DNA of 64,000 bases from Davidsoniella eucalypti (Eukaryota > Ascomycota > Sordariomycetes > Microascales > Ceratocystidaceae): the NCBI GenBank assembly GCA_004009845.1, contig RMBW01000035.1, forward strand, positions 1 to 64,000, read 5' to 3'. The translations under genes and the position numbers were made by a program. The stretch's first letter is position 1; every line of letters begins with the position of its first letter. The notes beneath the pieces are model-generated. The model was given only the letters and a program-made list of their open reading frames with translations. It did no database searches and had not been told where the DNA came from. Positions 1 through 13,957 of the stretch are shown here, one piece after another.

Positions 1-3000
1 AGCAAGGACATTGTATGAATGTATAGGGACCTTGGTTCGCCATGTTCGGATGACTTGGTTTGACGGGAACAGACGGTTGGGATCTGGCCGGGGCGTTAAT
101 CTCGTCAAAGCTCCTAGCTTTTGTGGTGGGTGGTGAGGTTTAGAGCTCCCCTTGCTGTGATCTTTGGCAGGTAGCACGAGGCAGTCGGCAACAGCTGGCA
201 CAAATACAGGGTTATGTGTAACCCTATGGTTGATTTAGTGGCAATTTCATGTTAACTTGATAGGAAGATACATTCTCACCAACGATCACTCACCTCCCTT
301 TCTCTACACTTTTTGCGCTCAGAGATTCACTCACACTCGGAGGGCAACACTTTGAAGGTTCCAGTTGCCCGGCATTTCCGGCTCTTATTGTGTTGTGCTT
401 TGCACTTCATTTGATCATGTCAACACAAACTTGTGATAGCTTCTCCATGAGTCGCTCCCTCACAATGAAAAACTTTGGGTTTCCTCTGTGTTTTTCAACA
501 ACCCACCAGGGGGACGGCTGTGAAGAAAGTTTAGCTTAATGCTGCTTAACCCCTCCCGATTCCCCAACCAACGCCGACCTCGCAATAGTTGTCTCCTTGA
601 GCACCTTTCTAGAACTCTGAGCACTCTGGTATTTTCCTTTGTGTCTCTGTCAACCAGCTAGGTGGGCAGTGAAGAGACAAGTTCAGCCAGGCCAGCGCTG
701 CTTGTCTTCTCTACTGCCTCCCCCATGCGAAATCTGCTCTTGTTTCCTGTGTTTTTCGGTTTTTAGTTCCGACCTCCATTATGGGGGGTGTTCATCGGGA
801 CCATTAGGGTTTCTCGACGTCTAACCATCCACTAAGTTCGGATCTACGTGATCCACATAAAGACGTAAAATGTTAAATAAATAAATACTAACTTGACTTG
901 AACTATACGAAGATATCATGTTTGACCAGAATTTATTTTTACAACGTGACCAGAGAATGACTTATGGATAAATTACTTTACTCCCAGTCTCAAAATTAAG
1001 ATTTCGACACACATCTTCGCAAAGACAACACACAATGATGGCTTTGATAGTTCCAGCACGTTTTGGCCCTTGGAATAGCCCGCACAACATCAATTGTCTC
1101 GCTAAGCCCCCCTCATACTCATGGCATTAAACAGACAGTTGTCATGAGAGGGAAGGTGTCCTAGAAGTTGAGAAGTGTAGATATTATTCTGACCCGACTC
1201 GGTGAAATGGCTGAATCGGAAGTGAAGCCTGGTAATACGGCACCAAGATTCTGTGCCATGTTCGAATGTTCTACGTAATTATTGATGATGGAAGGCGTCT
1301 CTCAATGCTCTCTGTGTTTTCCAGAAACGGTAGGCGTCACTAAGACCTTGTACCGAGTGCCGTAATAGATTGCAAATAGTAATTAGAGATGACAAGAAAA
1401 CTCCGCTCTGAAACCTCGGATAAGATATAAGTACTAAATACTCCCATGCTGACTAAAGAATGTAGAGCACAAGAACTAGAGTGAGCAAACGAGTAGAATC
1501 AACACACTCACCATGCAACTAAAACATGGAAAATGGCCATGCTTGTGTACAATATATAGGCTCTATGGGTGGCCTATCATTAAACAAAAAGCCCGTGCTT
1601 GGCTTTGCACTATCCAACCTGATCAACTTCTGAATAGGCGCAGATTGACGGACGCCTGCGTGGCACTGCAGATTTGTTTACATGCAAGTTTGGGACGATC
1701 TCTATCGCATGTGTGTGCTCTCGATACCAGCGTGACCTTTTTTTGCTTGGTATAGGTTGGTGTTTACTTTCTTATATATATACAACTATGATTCACTGGC
1801 AGAATATCTACTGTCACTGTCTTCCTGTGGGCTAATACATATCTGTACATATCTGTACATAGTATATACATGTCTTTAGGTATAATAGGCTCTGTCTTTA
1901 TTGTATCCTTCCATGCAACCAAGCTTTGACGATCTCTGTTGATTTTCAAGCCTCAATGACGCACTAGAAAACTTTATGGCGTGGGCCGTGCGAAAGCCGT
2001 ACCAGAAAAAAAGACATTGTGGAAGAAGGAAGCAAAGCCTTGTCAACATGGAAAAGAAAGGAAGAAAAAAAACAAGAGCACACACAACGAGAAAACAAAA
2101 ATGGTAGTGCAAAAAAGTAAAAGAATAACGATAGGAAAAGATACGTACATAGACAATTAACTAACGACTTATTTATTTATTGCTAAAAAAAAGAACGACA
2201 AACTTGCAGGTAGAGATTTATTCATTTCCGTCCATTTGTTTATTTTTTAACCTGCCAATATTCCTAGTGCGATATCTGTCTAAATATTGTTCGGATATTG
2301 CAACGGCGGCACAGTTGATGACGACGTGAATGGCGTGTGCTTACAATTATATGTGAAATTTGACTGTTTTATAACTAATGTATAACTATTATCATCAAAC
2401 TACTTGGAATCAAAAGGAAGATAAATGGTACGCGTATGTCACTAAATATTCAAATATATCGTAGCCTATTTTGCAACGTTGGGTATATCTCTATCTGCAT
2501 ACTCAGATTATACTGGTCTAATTTGTTATATATGGGTGCATACCTTAAATGTAAGCTAGTTATACTTTGTCGTCCTTTGACTTATTATGGCGTGAGGCGA
2601 TAGTTAAAATGCATACCATTCATGGCTACTATTAGACGCTCTAGGGCCCTCACATTCGCGCTTCACAAGCCTGTTGTTGATAATATAGCACACCCATTAT
2701 ATGGACTAACTGCTGGCTGGGCGCCTAAGCTTATTGTGTGATTGTGTGCCGTGGAGGCCATAGTAACGCCATTGTATAGGCCTTGAGGTCGGTTTATATG
2801 GTCTCTTAGCTAGCCGATTTCCGTTTTGGGGCAAGCACAGTCCAGCCTGACGTCGCTATTGTTTCTGATGTTTGTTGTTTATCAGGATTCTTTGCTGCTT
2901 TGTTGCTGTTGGCCCATGTTTATGCTGCCTAGTTGCAGTGTAGGACAATTGCTATCGATATACTGCAAGATCCGTGATCGTGATATTGACTGGAATGCGG

Positions 3001-6000
3001 CTATAGCAAGCTGTAAATTTTTTGATGAATAAAGGGAGGACACATATAGAAGCAAATGAATGGCAGCCATAACTCATAGCAGGTTTTGTCAAGACTAAAA
3101 TCTGGTCATATGAGTCGTCTTGTGGCTTGATTTGGCGTGTCTGTAAAGTTCTTCTTATATAAGTGGCTAATATCGTTTTCTTCAACTTGACAGATTGGAC
3201 TGTAGTTCTTGGGATTTGTTTCTTTTTGTTGCCAATTGCCTATATAGACTACTTGACTTGCAGCCAAGGGATAGTGTAGACGCTAACAATATGTAATAGC
3301 AGCAATGCCAACAGGGGATTTCCTCAAGGGAGACAATGGGAGGTTATAGTGCGCCGATTGAGTGAGCTACTTTGTCTGAAAACGGAAAATATGTCAAAGC
3401 CAGGGTTGGCCAAAGCTTCCCCCTCTATATTTTGATGCGGCCTGAATTTGAGCTGGTTCTCTTCTGCAAACGGCGCGAGATTCAAGATTTAAGATGAAGA
3501 CAGCTGGATATACACACATGACGTCTCAGCTGCGTGGCTCTTCTATAGAAACCTAGTTGGCACTGAAGAATGTACACAAAAGGAGGCTGGAGCTGACCGG
3601 ACTGCATATAGCTGGACCGTGTGAATCAATTAAACACAATAGCGGAATATACATCTAGATGTGTAGCTGCATATGCATATGCATTGTATAGACTGTAACG
3701 GTGCCATGAAAGGGCCGTGTACTGTAGCATTATAAACTAAGTGCTTGTTATGGGAGCTGTAGCTTCTGTCGTAATCACTGGGTGCTACATTAAATAGCGC
3801 TATCGAGCTAAATGTATACATAGAGCGCAAGAAAAAAAGCAGAACATGCATTTATATAAGAAGATCTCCTAATAGGCTCTTGGACAGCGGCTATGCGGGC
3901 CAGCGCATTCGTTCATGGCTGAATACATGCCCCCCTATAAAGACGAACAGCAGAATAACCATAGGCAGGCCTTCTCATTTGCCGGTGTAGATGCATGTGC
4001 TAATGCAAGATAGCCTGGAGCTGCATATATTGTACACAACTGACGACAGAGCTAGCTAGCAGGCATTGGTAGAGCTTGATTGTCAAGGACGACAACCAGG
4101 CCCTGGCTTGCCTATGTATGAACAGGGGAGAGAAGAATAGCAGCGTTCTGGTACTGTGCTATAGTACAGACTCAAACTGCTAGTCTACCGATCCAACTGC
4201 GGGCGTCTGGCCTTTTGCCTCCCAGCCATTCTTGTCTAAACTTTATGATGTCCTCGTTTCGGACCGGCACTTTGTCTGATGTCACTGGTGCATAAGAAAA
4301 TATACAGCGTCTCTTTATTAGGTTGTATATATGTTGCTTTGCTTGCCGTGTCAGCTAGGCCTACTACTTCCGGCTGGGTTTTTGCTCCAAGACGGCGCTA
4401 TGTACTGGCCCAGCTATTACTTGATGTTTTGTCTTGTCCTTTATAACTTTGAAGTCGACTTCTCATAATAGTTCGTATATCGTTCGCCCTATGACCCTAT
4501 CGTGCCTCTGCACCAATATTATACACTGCTGGTAGTATCGACTCGATCGATTTCTTGCTTTGCATCTTCTTGGTGTTTCACTGCCACAGTTTAAACCATA
4601 CACAAACTCACATCATTGGCACGTCTGTCTAACGTGTGACTACTTGTCTGGTTCATCGCAACAGATTCGCTGGTCCCAGCTACGAATAACGGTACGCAAC
4701 AATACTCGAACAAATATTCTTCCCATTACGAGATACGCATATCCTGGAGTCTAGCGTTGCTATTCGACCGCTGCTGATCGCCTTGACGACTTCACCTGCC
4801 GCCCTTACGTACACCTTGTGGTGACTTGTATGCAAGCGAGCGTAACATGGTGTTTTTTGCGACATGTAAATAAGTACTCTCTGTGCTATAGGACATATAT
4901 TATACTTTATATGCACAAGCATCCTCCACATCGTCCTTTACCGTCTGGCTAGTCGCCTTGTCTCCCCCATAAGCAGTGAGAAGCATGTGGATGGCTCGTT
5001 TGTTGACTGTTTCTCACCGTCTTGTGCCAAGAACACACATACACAAGTTTGACTTATAAGTCTGTTGCAAGAGCCAGTGCCTCATCTCCAGCCCAATCTG
5101 GCCCTATTTTCATGTTCCAGCCCAAACAAAAAGAAGCTGCAATGTTGGCATCACTAGCTGTGCACGCACCGTGGCAGTAGTGCTGTGAATTCCATGACCA
5201 CCGTTTTTTCTAGCACTGCTCGATCCATGGGTGGGCCACTCATACTTAATCCCACTATAGGGCATTTGTATGTCAGACTGGCTCCTATGGCTGAACTGTA
5301 TCGTGATTTCTTACTGAATATTGGTGCATATCCACGCACAAAACCGATACCATAACCCTTTCTGCCGCTCTTTGTCCGGTCCTCACCTGTGGCGTCCGTT
5401 CTTATAGCTACCAAGGTCGCCTGTCCCTAGCTAACAGATCGGCTTTCTAGGAATTGTCTGGCTTTTTAAGTTCTGCTGGCTTTCTTGGTTCTCTTGGCTA
5501 TTTACTTACTTTAACAGTGCTCAAGCCCCTCGAACCAAGCGTTACTCTTGTCGTCTTCTTCTTGTCCGCGCCCTTGTTCTGCCCTTCATCCTCCGTTGAA
5601 CGGACAATAAAGAAGGAAGGAACCATATATCCGCTGCGTGCCTGCCTTGTTGCACTAGCTGGTTGTTTGCGCCATTGTATCTGGCAACTGCCATTCCCAT
5701 CGAGCGTCAGGATTGTGCAAACCCACAGCTGAATTCTTTCTTTCCATTGTGCTAGATTGGCATGTTTTCTTTTTCTGATTTATTTATATCTCTATTATCT
5801 GGCTATTTGTTTGCTCGTCACCATTTCCCTTGGGTTTATTGTCAGCTTGGTACGGATTGGATTCCATCGCCTGCTTCATCTATTTCCTGCTTCGATTGCC
5901 CGAGCTGCTCACTCTGTACGACTTTTCGTCTTTGGCTATCCTTTTTGCCACCACACCATAGCTTTTGCTGCTGATATCGTCAAAGCAGAAGAGAATTTCG

Positions 6001-6984
6001 GCCCTGCTCGCCATCCCGCTGGTCGTGGACCACGGACGAGATCTCTTGAAATAACACCCGGTAAGTCTTGGCCCCCTTTAGGCACCATTGCCTTCCCTTC
6101 GTTATTGCTATGCATTTCATCTTAGCGTGGATCTACTATGTATCTGCCCATACCCCTCCACGATCCAACATACAAGCTTCTTTATTTTTTTGGCTTTTAT
6201 TTTCCGTCGCTACTTGCAAGCCTCTGTCGATCATAGCCCCTTCTGGAATCGGCCGCGAACGTGGCCCGCCTGGAAGCGAATCGACCACCAACCCCAGCCG
6301 ATTCCAGCGCATCGGTGGTTGTAATTAGCAATAAAGTCGGTCTACAATGCAAGAAGACCTTTACTAACAGCAAAACTGGCCCAGTTGCAACCGACAGCCA
6401 TCAGTACTTCCACCCAAGCGTATATCAGATAAAAGTGCTATATACAAACGGGTGTCCCGAAGAAAGTCTCTGTGAGCCACATAGACTCTAAAAAACAGCA
6501 CACAGACACAATATATTTCCAACTACAAGGAAACAAACGCTTACAGCTGCACACATCCCGATCCAGCTAGTTTCTTGCTGTGTTTTTTCAGCTGAAGATA
6601 TTTTTTAAGACATACCCAGCCAGTGTTGAACGGCCTACTTTATACGCTCGATCAACCAGCATTCTCTAGTACTCTTGTACGTTTTCGCTCCATCGAGGTG
6701 GCTTTCTCAGCGTATTCTTCCTTGTGCTATTGTGGCTTGCATCTTCCAAAATCTTCCACAAAACCAAGCCAAGCGCCATCCAAAAAAGACGCACATTACC
6801 GAAACTATTGATTCGTTCTTGTTACTACATACGTCTCTCTATTCTTTTGGGAACCTGACAAGCTTCAGAGACACATTTGAATCACCAAAGACAACAGACA
6901 AAAGGCAGAAGTAAAGAAGGGAGACCACATCACAAGGGATACCGAATCCGAAAGCTTGAGAGGGACTCAAAAGAAACGAGCTCC
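1..6984. other. Gene-poor AT-rich stretch, no gene recognised
   Basis: No conserved protein could be recognised on either strand. Open frames here are short, and several lack an ATG (one of 122 codons near 5,757-6,125 opens with TTG). The last ~2 kb become pyrimidine-rich and run into the leader of the gene that starts at 7,349. A good donor (GTAAGT) at 6,061 and an acceptor-like TGCTACAG ending at 7,218 could bound a 5'-UTR intron, but this is only a guess from consensus. I saw no tRNA or rRNA. Confidence 0.5.
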
Positions 6985-7348
6985 CTTCTACTTTTACTCT
7001 CAACTCTTGTTCTTTTTTCCCCTTGTTTTCTTCTCTTTTCTTGTTCCTCTCCAGGCTTGTTATAGTGCAGGGCAGTTTGGTCTGGAGGTGTTGTTTCACA
7101 CTCTTTTTTTTCTTCTTCTTCGTTGTTTTCTTTCTTTGTATTTGGGATTTCCTTTTTTTAATACGCTCATTCATTTTTGTGTGTTGTTTATTTCTTCCTT
7201 TTCTTCTTATTGCTACAGCCCGACCGGGGTTTCCCGTTATACTTTATTAGAGACGCACTTGTTTCTATAGGTGAATGGTGTCGTTTTGCTTTTAGCAAAT
7301 TATACATACCTCCCACCCTCCTATCATTCTCCTTCCAGTGTCTCGCCT
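6985..7348 (+). promoter_or_regulatory. Pyrimidine-rich 5' leader of the DUF8004-type gene
   Basis: Long C/T runs (7,000-7,215) lie directly upstream of the ATG at 7,349. Similar CT-rich tracts precede the other three plus-strand housekeeping-like genes in this window. In filamentous ascomycetes CT-rich blocks commonly mark the core promoter or transcription start of constitutive genes. The promoter role is inferred from position and composition. Confidence 0.4.
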
Positions 7349-9995
7349 ATGGAATCATTCAACCGTGCCCGTGCACGCCGTTTTGGTGATTTCATGGAGG
7401 GTCGTCTTCCGAAAACCCATATCAAACGTTGGGATGGAGCCGCCCGTACATCTCATGATTGGAGCTCTTTGAAAAAGGTATGCAATCAAACTGTACACAA
7501 ACCAAAGACTTGAAATTTCTATACTGACATATCTCACCAATCAGGACCCTGAACTATGGGATCGCACCGGAACTTGCTTGGTGTATCTTTTTGCAAGGGG
7601 AGCATCTCGACGAGGACCGGCCTTCAAGATATCGTTATCATCTCTTCTTACTGCTAGATGTCATCCTTTAATAGAGCGATACGCTTCGAAGGATCCTCGG
7701 GGTACCATAGTGACAGAATGTTCTAGCTATGCTGCCTATGACATGTGGTATCGGATAAACCCTCGCCGGACTGTAGAGCTATTCATTCCTGCTCCCCCAA
7801 GAGCAGACAAGCAGCAGGCTATCCGTTTTCATATAGCCACCCGAAACTTCTTCGCATGGGTCTGCCGTAGATCTCTAGTCGGAGACCATCTGGGTGGTGC
7901 CATTGTTAACCTCATGGCTACCATGCAGGAGCTCCGTTTACCAGGCACAAACAATATCTACGACCTGTTAGACTTTTTGGAAGAGGAGGGCTATCTGAAC
8001 ATGCAAAATCTGCCCAATCATGCACTGGCCATTTTGTATGTTAGTGAATACTTCAAATTTCGTGAGATGTACATTGATGCATTTGCCCACTGTGTTGGCT
8101 TGAATAGTCAACTGTTCCTCAGCTCTGAATATCGTGTAAGTTGTTGCTCAATGATTTTTATTTTCGTCATTATTTAGCTGGGAGAATGTACCGCGATTCT
8201 AACAAAGTACAACATCTAGTATACGAGTTCCGTGTCACTAAAGCTTATCCGTCGCGCGAGAGCTGACTATGATCGCCGTTTGACAAATACCTCACAAATG
8301 CTGCAAAACTTCCTCGACGACGAATTTTCTGAGCAACATCTAGGATTGACAGCTGGAGCGAGACATCATCTAAATCACTTTCGGTCATTCCTCGTTAAAT
8401 TCTACCAAGCAAAGTTCGGGCAATACCCACCGAAGTCTGTGGACTCACATACGCTTGTTTTTCACAAGGATGTGTATGACGAGATGCGCACAGATTTTGA
8501 GTGCCTGTACAAGTTTCTGGTCGACTATTCCTTCACTTCGTCGCAGAGCACATCTTACCTCGCACAAGGTGGGATCTGCGCAGTACAAAGCGTAACCTCT
8601 TTCGATCTCCGCTGTAGGTTCAAGTCTCTACCACATCCTCTACCGAAACTTCCCGATGCGAGGACTCCTACGCCAACTCGTACTGCCAGCATAACTTCAT
8701 GGCTCGCTCGCTCAGACAAGACAAAAACAGAGGGACGCTTGCTGCAGGTGGATGCTCTGAAAACGGCGTCAAATAGCGCCAAGGAGAATCTGACTTCGAA
8801 CGACCTAGTGCAAGAGTTCCAGAACTTTGAGCGTGATTCTGTTTTCCGCCCGGAGAAAATCGAGCGCAAGGAGAAGCTGAGCTATGTGGACGCGCGTAAA
8901 GTTCGCTGGATTTTGGTGTATGGAATCTACCAGTGTCTCAAAAGCGTTACCGAGCCCCCAATGGAAGTCCGCGAGATCGACGCGGCTCGATATCTCCTTG
9001 CTGTTTCCACTGTCGACCTGCCGCCCTGGAAAGAAGCTGTCCGCCGGACCCAGTCTCTTCGTCGAAACACCGACCCTTACATGCCCTCAAACCTCGCTAT
9101 ACCAACTATGCCTTCTGGTCTGATGTCTGAGATCCAGCCAGATATTGATTACCTATCGCCCAAGCACCGTAACATGAGTGCGCCGGTTGCCTTGTCGCAT
9201 CAAGGCTCTACAGGCCATAATTCAAACGTTGGTCGTGCCATGAGTCTGGGTCGCAGCTTTGCCCAAGGAGAAATGTTCCGTCGTCTCAGCATCTTCAAAA
9301 ACCCCCGGCCCACCCAGGATGCTAGCATGCCTGCGCCACAGCAGTTCCGCGAGATAATCATCGATGGCTATGGAAACGGAGCTACATCTCCTACCTCCCC
9401 CGCCCCTATTCTGCCTCCAGATGTGAGCCGGCCCATGTTTGTAGCAGACCCGTTGCCCTCCAATGTCGATCTCCAATACCGTCCATCGACATCTTCAGGT
9501 AAAATGACGGCCTCGGTGGCTACGACTTATAGATCACACTCAACATCGTCAAACTCTAGCAATGGCACGACTTCGACGGCAGACTCATACTCAACAGCGA
9601 ACACATCTGTTCCTGCCATAAGCCCCAAGTCGCCTGAGCGGGTGATGTCTTGGAAGACCAGTGGCAATGTCTCGGTCCCTATACGTCGACGCAGTGCTGC
9701 CTACATTCCGACTTCTATGATATCTCCTCCCACGTCCCCAATTCTCACTGGATTTCCTAACATTTCCTGTGATAAAACTCGTCCTCGTACTAGTGTCTAT
9801 ACATCCACGCCATCGACTTTGATAAACTTCAATCCTACCACCAAGTCGACGAACTACCAGATGAAGACACGTCCAGTCTATAATACCTCTTCCCGTAGCC
9901 GTACCATGCCTCTTCGCATTCAGACGCCGGTTAACGAGGCCCGTAGCTCGGAGTGGGAGGTGTTTAGAAACATCGGAGGCCACACGCCCGCATAG
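7349..9995 (+). CDS. DUF8004-type fungal protein, 831 aa, three exons
   Basis: Model: join(7349..7477, 7545..8135, 8220..9995). Introns are 67 and 84 bp with GTATGC..CAG and GTAAGT..TAG ends and branch-like ACTGAC and CTAAC. All exons stay in frame, giving 831 aa. Residues ~44-290 form the globular part: WDRTGTCLVYLF, a CHPLIE segment, PRRTVELFIPAPP, HIATRNFFAWV, and DAFAHCVGL followed by an SLKLIRRARADYDRRL helix. From memory this pattern fits the fungal family DUF8004, whose biochemical role is unknown; I could not search it. The second half (~480-831) is Ser/Thr/Pro-rich and probably disordered, with many SP/TP sites. No signal peptide or membrane segment is visible, so a cytosolic or nuclear protein is likely. 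The start was chosen because MESFNRARARRF is the first ATG in frame with the spliced model. Nearest neighbour is the EXPERA-like gene 1.9 kb downstream on the other strand. Confidence 0.85.
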
Positions 9996-11908
9996 ATTCC
10001 TCACTGCGAACCCCAGCTTGAACCTATCGTATCCCCTTTTCTGCCCGCCTTATTTTAAGTTTGCATTTGATTGTTTCATCTTGTTTCCTTCTCTTGGCAC
10101 TACTACTGCTGCTATTTATTTTCATTCCCATCTCTGTTGTTACACGTTATTCATCTCCTGTCACTTAAACATACCAACCACCAACCAGCAACACCAAACA
10201 AAACAATACATGATCCCTACACGATCCGCTTCATACGTGTCTTTCTTCCGCTCATTTCATTCATCCTGATCTATCAAATTTCAGAGTAAAGCTTTTTTTC
10301 TTTTCAGTCATTTCTGCTCGAATTTTCTTCCCAGTTTCATTATTTTTATAACTATTAAATGTTTTCAATATCTCGCTTCGTGGAGTACGAAGTAGAAATA
10401 AGGGACAGTTGGCTTTTCCTCTAGCTCTATCTTATCGGCCAGTCCTTGTAACATGGTGTACTGCAATTGATTGTTTTGCAGTCAAGTTACTCTTTTCCAT
10501 TTGCTCTCTTGGCTAGAAGGAGAAATTATAATCACATTTCAATCTTCTCGAGTACGTCCTCGTCAGTTCCTTCACCCCATAAAATTCAATATGGCTTTCT
10601 TTTTTTCAGTGTGTTTACTACTTGTAAAAAGGCATTTGTTGCTCACACAAACACTACATCTTTTAACTATGTTATTTTGTTCCTTTGTACTTCTATCTTT
10701 TCTATTCTTTTCACACTCGCTAGTTCTACTATTATTTTTCACTTGGATACCCAGAATACAATTGTTTTATTTAGTTCACTTAAAAACATGAAATAAAATC
10801 TCGCTCGCTACTTCATGACTTCTCTATATGATACTGTCAACTGATAAGTCTACCAACGTTACAGAAGACTCTGTATAAAATGCATAACCACTGAGATATA
10901 AAGCCTCGTTAGGTACGTGATACGGCATGCGACGTGCCGTCGCCTTGTACTTATATTCATAGCTATAAGCTTATCACATGATTATTTTTCAAGTTACATG
11001 AAAGCATCGGCTTTACTCTATATAGCTAGTCCATACTTCGGACTTTCCCCAACACACCGCTCCCAAAAGACCGGTTGCTCGATCATAAGAACAAGAGATA
11101 TTCGTCCCGACATGGCCATGTTGGATCATGTGGCAAACTTTCTTTCCTCATGCCGTCCGTCCCATTCATATTTCTGCCTGATTTTCCATTGTTCTGATTA
11201 CGCGTCAGCCCTGGAAGAGTTGGATATATGGTCCTATTATGGCCATTATTGTATTATGTGTAACCATTCGAAATATCAAAAAGAAGACGACTAGACCAAT
11301 AGTGTAGATTAGTATAATATCCAATGGTGATACTAGTATATATTGGCTATTGATATATTATGTCAATCGAAAATTACATCACTACATTACACACAAGAAC
11401 CCAATGACACCCTTCTATTGACCGTATATATTGTGCATCATCGAAATGCTATATGATATGAATTACATCTTGTAAGGGAACTAAATATTGATTTATCGCC
11501 GCGTCATTATGAGACCACCCACCGCCCGTCCGAGTTGTCTCATTCTTCACCGCTAAGTTATATATGAAATTGAGAAACCAACAAATTACAAAGACCTATC
11601 CATTGTCATTCTCCCTCACCTATATCGGTTTACTGATATATTCTTGCTGTCTTTCTATTGTTAGATACAATTTCGGTTTCATTGTGTTTCTTTGCCAACA
11701 AGGGTTCTTTGTAGTTTTTTTAGCACAGGAAACCCTATTTGGTGGAGAAGCACTTACGTTTTTGCCCCACTAGCTTATATGTACAATCCGCACCTTGAGG
11801 AGTTAGACTTGAATCAATACGCCTTTGTTTAGATTTTTCATTTAGCAAGGGTGTGATACGAGAACCGGCAGTTTTTATCGAGTCTAAAGACCCAAGTATA
11901 TCTTCATC
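9996..11908. other. Intergenic, 3' flanks of two convergent genes
   Basis: Holds the T-rich 3' flank of the DUF8004-type gene (10,000-10,800) and the 3' flank of the EXPERA-like gene. Open frames at 10,467-10,796 and 10,917-11,294 show no recognisable domain and match the local AT-rich composition. I see nothing else. Confidence 0.5.
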
Positions 11909-12804
11909 TTACTCCAACTTGGCAGGGCTTCCCGTCATAGAGACGAGGATATCACGACCCATGACAATGATCATGTACGTAGGCATGATGAGCCACATCG
12001 CGCTATTACTTGGTTAGCAAAGAAAAGTATTATCTTAGCGAGAATAGCAAGGGCTTTTTTTTGTCCTATTCTTGAAGCCAATGCTAAGCGAGACGGAAAC
12101 TCTAAACCAAGCTATGGTGTAGAATGACAAACAGATAAAGAGACGACTTACTTTGGAATGACCCACATGGTGATGATGGTGTACAAATCGTTATGGCCGA
12201 TGTTCTCGAAGCCAGAGAAATACTCATTTGCCCCTGCACATATTGAAGTCAGCCAAGGATGACTAATGGATATCGACTTCAGGAGCCATGTTAGTTGAAG
12301 CCACTTACAATATAATGCCGTCTTGCTCAAAGTCATAACAGCAGCCGAGAATCCAGTCAAGAGAACCAGCTTTCCACAATCACCCCGGATGCTTCCGGAG
12401 CCACGTAGCGCCGCCACCATGTAAACCACATACATGAGAGTTTCGACGACATTCAACGCGCTCTGTGCGCCCGTGAAGCCGCTTCCTTCGTTGTACGCCT
12501 TGAAACCATAAACATGGTCCACCTCACCATACATGGCATACGGCGCCCAAATCGCCTCTAGCGATCCTCCCGGCATCGAATGCGGGCGTAGGAAAACATA
12601 ACTGGAATCCCACGTCACTAATGCACAGCTGACTACCATCCATACGAGCGTCGTGCGCGTCGGGATGTGCGTGAACTTGCTGGTGACGGTAGTGCTGCGC
12701 GAGGCTGCCGCGCTGTTCTTGGCTTTGCCCTTGCCGGATGACGTCGGCACGGAGTCCGGTGGCGGAACGGACGTGCCGCGGCTGGCTGAGCGGGTGGTTA
12801 CCAT
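11909..12804 (-). CDS. EXPERA-like four-helix membrane protein, 223 aa
   Basis: Model: complement(join(11909..12002, 12152..12233, 12309..12804)); introns of 149 and 75 bp have GTAAGT donors and AG acceptors, and total coding length is a multiple of three (224 codons with stop). A 40-residue Ser/Thr-rich N-tail precedes about four hydrophobic helices. Diagnostic stretches are TLVWMVVSCALVTWDSSYVF, RPHSMPGG, IWAPYAMYGEVDHVYG, then the spliced WANEYFSGFENIGHNDLYT and WVIPNAMWLIMPTYM. This pattern fits the fungal EXPERA family (related to emopamil-binding protein and TMEM97), ER membrane proteins linked to sterol handling. Whether it has isomerase activity is unknown; I infer only fold and location. 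The two 3' exons are supported by restoration of the conserved WVIPN...PTY ending. It stands alone, 0.7 kb from the edge of the repeat island. Confidence 0.8.
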
Positions 12805-13483
12805 GATTAACGGGATGGCTGATAGATGATATGTAAGGGTTATTCAAGGCGGGAAGGGTAAGTGATAAATAGCCTTGTTTTTATTTTGACCCAACAGTGA
12901 AAATTGAAGAAATGTTCTTCAAGTGGAATAATAAACAATAGAACTAAATCGCGTCGATGATTCCAACGGGGTACTGCCTTTGTTAAGATATAATAAAGTG
13001 TAGGTTTTCGGTCTAGCCTGTCGTGCTAGTTCTGATATGATGAGTAGGTGGCGATAGTCGCGGCTTGTTTTGTTTTTTCTACCATAAAACCGATACTGAG
13101 AGTCACGTGACTAAGATCCGCACGGCCCCACACTTTATATCAACGACAATTAGCTAAATGATACGTGAGAAACACCGGATTTTTCACACGTCAAGTTGTT
13201 GATTTGACTATGTTTAACTTGTATCTGGTTTTCAAGTTGATCAATTAGTGTCGCATTGATAGAATAATTATTGAGTCTTTTTGTGTGATGTTTGACGCCG
13301 ATTTTGATTAGATTATAGATGAACATGTCAAGTGCTATATGTAATTAACAACTGGATAAATTCGAAATTAGAAGCATATATCAAGCATAGTATGCCTTTG
13401 TTTTTGTTGCTCATAGTAGAGGTACTCATTCTTCGGGGCTAGCACATACAAAGCTATTGGGTTTGTCTAGCGGAGAACTTTAA
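12805..13483. other. Upstream region of the EXPERA-like gene
   Basis: AT-rich, no coding potential recognised. It separates the EXPERA-like gene from the first copy of the 227-bp repeat and is taken here as promoter plus the island boundary. Confidence 0.4.
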
Positions 13484-13710
13484 TCTTATTTCCTCTATAT
13501 TGCTTTTACTGCTTCTTTTTACTATTTCCTCTACTATTACCTTTCTTTGCTTTGCACTTATCGCTACATTTCAAACTAGTTTTTACACTTTAAAATTGCC
13601 AAAACAACTTTAATATACAGGCACAACTTTAAATATCTGTCCGGTAACCAATCCGGCGTCGTATGATCTTAGTGATTTAGGTAGACGTTAAATATAATCA
13701 AATCAAATCA
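13484..13710 (+). repeat. 227-bp dispersed repeat, copy A (inverted relative to copy B)
   Basis: Matches the reverse complement of 19,731-19,957 without gaps. I counted five differences in 227 bp (four transitions, one T/G), about 98% identity. In this orientation it ends in a short (AATCA)n tail next to unrelated sequence, as 3' ends of non-LTR elements or SINEs often do. I do not see clear A/B boxes or a target-site duplication (left flank GAACTTTAA, right flank TCCAAATCC). It lies ~250 bp from the truncated end of the transporter pseudogene. It could be the terminal inverted repeat of a ~6.5-kb unit or an independent short-element insertion. Confidence 0.85.
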
Positions 13711-13957
13711 TCCAAATCCTATAAGAGCTAGTCTGGTCTAAAAATGCTGATCGTCCGAAAATGGGCTAGACTTTCCGTCTGGAACTCAACATCCTACTGG
13801 CTGTGTAACAATATTATATAAGCGTGAAGCAAAATAGATTGTGGCTTATGTATAGTACTAGCTGCAATATAACGCTTGTCTATGTCACTATGAAAATGAA
13901 GGTAAGCTCGGAGGATGATTCTTAATTCTGATCACTTTACTTTGTTCTTTTGTAAAT

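Noticed and set aside
5757..6125. 122-codon hydrophobic frame resembling a small membrane protein
   Set aside because: Opens with TTG, lies in a pyrimidine-rich leader where Phe/Leu/Ser codons arise by composition, and shares no pattern with known families.
9591..10004. 137-codon minus-strand frame over the 3' end of the DUF8004-type gene
   Set aside because: Overlaps low-complexity Ser/Thr-rich coding sequence on the opposite strand; no recognisable feature.
10917..11294. 125-codon plus-strand frame with several Cys and His
   Set aside because: No finger spacing or signal peptide and no ATG in good context; local AT-rich composition is unlike the neighbouring genes.
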